Positions 60,286 to 64,000 of a DNA stretch of 64,000 nucleotides are shown piece by piece. The translations under genes and the position numbers were made by a program. The notes under the pieces were generated by a model, which saw nothing but the letters and a program-made list of their open reading frames with translations, had not been told where the DNA came from and ran no database searches. Positions within the stretch are counted from its first letter, which is position 1, and every line of letters begins with the position of its first letter. Source of the DNA: Linyphia triangularis (taxonomy: Eukaryota; Arthropoda; Arachnida; Araneae; Linyphiidae). Location: assembly GCA_963978545.1 (NCBI GenBank), contig OZ021723.1, forward strand, positions 93,788,002 to 93,852,001. Reading direction: 5' to 3'.

Positions 60286-60372
60286 GATTTGATTTCTTGA
60301 GTCATGGAAAATTATTTGCTTCAGTCTTGAAAAATCATGGATTCTTGACATTTTATTTTGACAGAAACCCTG
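59613..60372. mobile_element. Possible 0.76 kb TIR element
   Basis: The left end CAGAGTTTCCGCC and inverted right end CAGGGTTTCTGT are similar. Both are followed by 'CATGGAAAGTCATGA'-like or 'TCATGGATTCTTGA'-like segments. No clear target duplication was found. Long poly(T) tracts lie inside. Confidence 0.4.
60258..60284. repeat. Poly(T) tract
   Basis: A run of about 27 T inside the possible TIR element. Confidence 0.8.
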
Positions 60373-60658
60373 TCCTTACCTATCAATCCAATATACTATT
60401 TGTCTCTTCTTTCTGTCTCTCACTGTTTAGCGGTTATGTCATTTCAAAATTAGGGATTCCTATCTGAAAAGCCCTTTACATTTAACAATAAAAACTGATT
60501 TCTAAATATCCATGGAACAATACCTTCTATCTATAACTGAAATTCTTGAATCCTGCAGTCTGAGTTTTAATTCTTTGACATTATTATAAAATCAATACAC
60601 AAAAATTTTTGTTGTTCGTAACTAAGCCAATTTCTAAATTAATTTTGTGGTTCTTGAT

Positions 60659-60683
60659 AATAAACCCTAACTAAGGGTTTATT
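60659..60683. repeat. Perfect 10 bp hairpin
   Basis: AATAAACCCT, a 5-base loop, then AGGGTTTATT. It lies just upstream of the larger hairpin at 60718-60873 and may belong to the same insertion. Confidence 0.5.
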
Positions 60684-60717
60684 TTCAAACTTAATATTGA
60701 CTTAATGACAAGCTTAA

Positions 60718-60873
60718 TATATTGAAATTTTACAACTTAATAGGCATTATATAAAACACACAAATAACAATATAGGAAAATATTTTCTAAGTTAGAAAAT
60801 ATTTTCCTATACTGTTATTAGTGTTTCTTAGATAATATTTATTAAGTTGTAAAATTTCATTAAGTTTTCAATA
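60718..60873. repeat. ~155 bp hairpin MITE
   Basis: The arms are centred at 60791. The inner 29 bp (ATAGGAAAATATTTTCTAA and its complement) are almost perfect. The outer AAATTTTACAACTTAATA also pairs. It is a typical foldback miniature element. Confidence 0.7.
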
Positions 60874-60879
60874 TGTCTA

Positions 60880-63800
60880 TGGTACTGAAAACTTCAGAAA
60901 AGTTTTAAGTTTTATATCTTCTGCTACATAAATGTGAATTATTCCTGAATTATCAACTTTTCTTTTAATCTAATGTTTGTATAATTTAGTAGAACTTTTG
61001 CAGTGGAAACTTCTGTTTAGCCGTTTAATACATACAATAAAAGCAAATTGAAATCAATGCCACCAAAGGTGTTACCAAAAGTTTGCATTGTGAGTTCCAC
61101 AAAAACTTGATTTTATTCTTTTAGATTGTATAATGTGTAGAATTCTATAAATGATCTTGAAGCTCAGATTTTGCTTGTTTAAAGAATAATCTTATTTGTC
61201 ATCTGTTTGATTATAAATTGTACTATTTAGGTTCATATTGTATGTATTATTTTGAAGTACTACTAATCTTTATGTCATGTTTAGTACCCAAATAGTCATT
61301 AAAATGAAAAGTTTCAATTAAAATATATTCATAAATGTGATTTAAACCTTAAAAAAAAAATTTGTGGTATTTTTTAGCTTCTGTTGGCAGTACATGTACT
61401 TAACTCTAAAAGGGAACTTCTAAAAAAATATATCTCAAAGATATATTTGAAATGTCTTTCAGTCTCAAGTATTAAAGGCAAGATTGAAATGTGGTTCATT
61501 GAAAATATATGATATGCCTTTATACTAAAATTATATTAATATACGTGTCTATACAAAATGTGTTGATAAATTTATATCCATTTTAATACATTTTGACTAT
61601 TATGATCAAATATATAGTTTTAACTGAACAATCAATTTTCTTTTTGTCGACAATTAAACATTTTATACAAACTTTGATCATTTTAATAAATGTCGTTTGT
61701 TGTTTAAAATATATTGTTATGATTTTAAAAATATTAAACCAACAAACTGTTAGTGTTTCATACAAATTGACAAAAACATAACACTTAAGAAAACACTTCT
61801 ACGTCTTGTTTGTCCATCTGAGACAATATGTTGTCATAAATGCCAAATTATTTTTAGCATAATTTTAAGCATAATTTGTCCTTAAAAAATTTAATCATAA
61901 CAATTATGTAATAATAGTCAAAATATAGTTTATTTGCTAAAACAATAGTTTAAATCTTTTATACCTGTTTTCAAAATTCTATATCTATTATCTATGATTT
62001 TCAATTAATTATTCAAAATTTTAATCTTTATGACAGGACAGAAAACCTTTACAAACCACTCCCACAGTTAATGACTAAAATGTCAGTTAAAAATAAATTA
62101 ATATTCTTTATAAAATAATAGTTAAAATAATGTTATAAATGCTTTGTATATATGTGGGACACAACCATTCTCCCTATTACAATGCCCTCTACTAAGAAGG
62201 TGCAACATCATACAACTCTCGCCATCTCGCACTTCTTGTGAATCTTCCATGTAAGATGCATGAATGTCATAAGCTGTCATCCATAAATATGTTAATCTAC
62301 GAATAAACTAAGAGACCAATCCCCCCGTCTCATTACTTTCTACCTACTAGTACAGTACGTAAAAAAAAATCCAAACGATGGCTATATATTTGGCACTAAT
62401 TATCTTAGAATCTTGTGGCTCTACTTTTTATGTTTTCATTCGAATACCTCGTTTACCCTAGATACCAAATTTCAGTTCATTATGTTGAGAAACACTTCAC
62501 TTATGAGCGAAAATGTTTTGAATGATCTTGAGGGCTAATTTCTTTATCGTGCGGAAGAATCGAACGTTTTGTATGCTTCTAGATGTAATCTATTATGCGG
62601 TCCCTTAAAGTGAGCTTTTTTGCATTTTTGTTAAAACATCGAGAACCAAAAGTCAAAATGGAATAAGAAAAATTCGGAAGGGGTTTTCGACCATGATAAT
62701 TCTAATGGTAGCAAAAAAAAGTTATGTTTCTATTTTAAAAAATTTAAAACTTGTTTCATTAATTAATTATTAAAAAACTGTTTAATACAAAAGTTACATG
62801 TTATTTATGTTTGGCTTTAAACAAACTATCATTTGAAATAAAAATTGCTAAAATATATAAACTATATAAGAATTTAAGGACAAAAAAAATGTTCTTTTTA
62901 ACATTAATTTATCATTTTTTTTTACATCCTTTAAATTATTAACCACTCATTGGAAAATTATGAAATTCGGTATTTAGACGGGGTTTTTGGATTCTAAATC
63001 TAAACATGGTATAATATTTGGGGTTGCCATTGAACTTTTTCAAGTTTGGTTCAGTTTTAATATGTAGATGACCCCTCATAATAAAAAAAAATATATACAA
63101 TTAATAAAGACCTTCCACAATTTACTACAACGGTACTTGACTTTTGTTATTTCATCAATTAGAATACATGATATAACCATTGTTTGGGATTTGTTTGCGT
63201 ACTGTTCCCTTATCTCCACATATAAACTATCCATAACTCATTTAAATTATATGACTGTACATAGATTTTAAACTATGTTTTTCAACGATAGTTTAACAAG
63301 GAACAGTAAATGAATTTTTCTCAGTGTTTGGCTTTTCTTGATGTTATATATTTCCAAAGGCATATTTTTTTATTTTATTTTTATAAACAGGAATGTAAAA
63401 ATGTCGAGTTTATTTTATAATGTGTATGTATTAAATTTGGCATGAAAATTAGCTCAATGAGTTACAGTTTTTATTTTTTTAATTGAATTAAAATTAAGTT
63501 TTCATGAAATATTTGTTTTATATAACAATAAAAAAAAAACTTGTATTTTTTAATTTTTATACCAAGTTCTGTGTTAGAATCTGAGAAAATAATTTGTAGA
63601 AAAAATTCATAATGTTTTAGAAGTTTTTAAAAATTAAAAAAAAAAATTACTCATTGAAAAGTTTAAAAAAATTATGAAACTTTTAACTTTTTTTTTCTCT
63701 ATCATACATGTTTGATTAAAATGCTTTAAAATTCTGAATCTAAAATAGAAACGAAGTTTAGATGGTACTATATGCCTGTTTAAACCATAATAAACATCAA

Positions 63801-64000
63801 ACTAACTTACCAATTTCTGTTTAAAAAAAAAATAATAATAATAATAATTTTCTTTGAAAAATAATGAAATTTTTCCAAAGTTACAGTTTCAGGATGATGT
63901 TCCTTTATAATGCTAATTTTTAGTAGTATGTTTTGCTTCACCTTTAAAGGACAAGTTATTGACCACTCTTTAAGATGTAACATCAAGATAATTTATTTCA
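60880..64000. other. Distal region, no gene seen
   Basis: AT-rich sequence with many poly(A)/(T) runs. I see no splice-bounded coding segment, no RNA gene and no paired transposon ends that I can support. Confidence 0.4.

Overview
This window is AT-rich animal nuclear DNA with GT-AG introns of hundreds to thousands of bases, AATAAA poly(A) signals and many transposable elements. An arthropod is likely. A chelicerate such as a spider is my guess from the repeat style, and I am unsure of it. There is no bacterial or organellar gene content.

Three host genes are present. (1) VPS36, the ESCRT-II GLUE-domain subunit, is on the + strand at 1016-2158 with an uninterrupted coding region. (2) FBF1, the centriolar distal-appendage / transition-fibre protein, is on the - strand. 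I traced 21 coding exons from 41937 down to 4189. All junctions are GT-AG, all phases agree, and the sum is 3681 nt (1226 residues plus stop). The VPS36 and FBF1 3' ends converge. (3) FLAD1, FAD synthase, is on the + strand in three coding exons (52030-54980; 474 residues). It is head-to-head with FBF1.

The space between the FBF1 and FLAD1 starts holds a 5.3 kb non-LTR retrotransposon (44424-49748, - strand) with a perfect 12 bp target duplication. Its ORF1 and ORF2 lie in one frame and only one nonsense codon interrupts ORF2. An RFX X-box-like palindrome sits 12 bp outside its 5' target duplication.

The FBF1 introns hold many DNA transposons. They include a 4.1 kb hAT-like element (26674-30817, perfect 8 bp TSD), a 2.5 kb element with about 400 bp inverted termini (32864-35332, 7/8 TSD), a 1.6 kb element (8451-10044, 6 bp TSD) carrying an internal tandem array, a 0.54 kb TIR element present twice, a 0.7 kb foldback, and one copy of a 1.4 kb TIR element whose inverted partner lies downstream of FLAD1. 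There is also a 148 bp satellite with an alternating dimer structure (about 35745-37409). The distal 55-64 kb shows no gene that I can support.

I see no clearly undescribed gene system. The most distinctive signals are the serial duplication of phase 1-1 exons encoding acidic/SPKK-like modules in FBF1, the recent LINE insertion beside a candidate ciliary promoter element, and satellite-like arrays inside DNA transposons.
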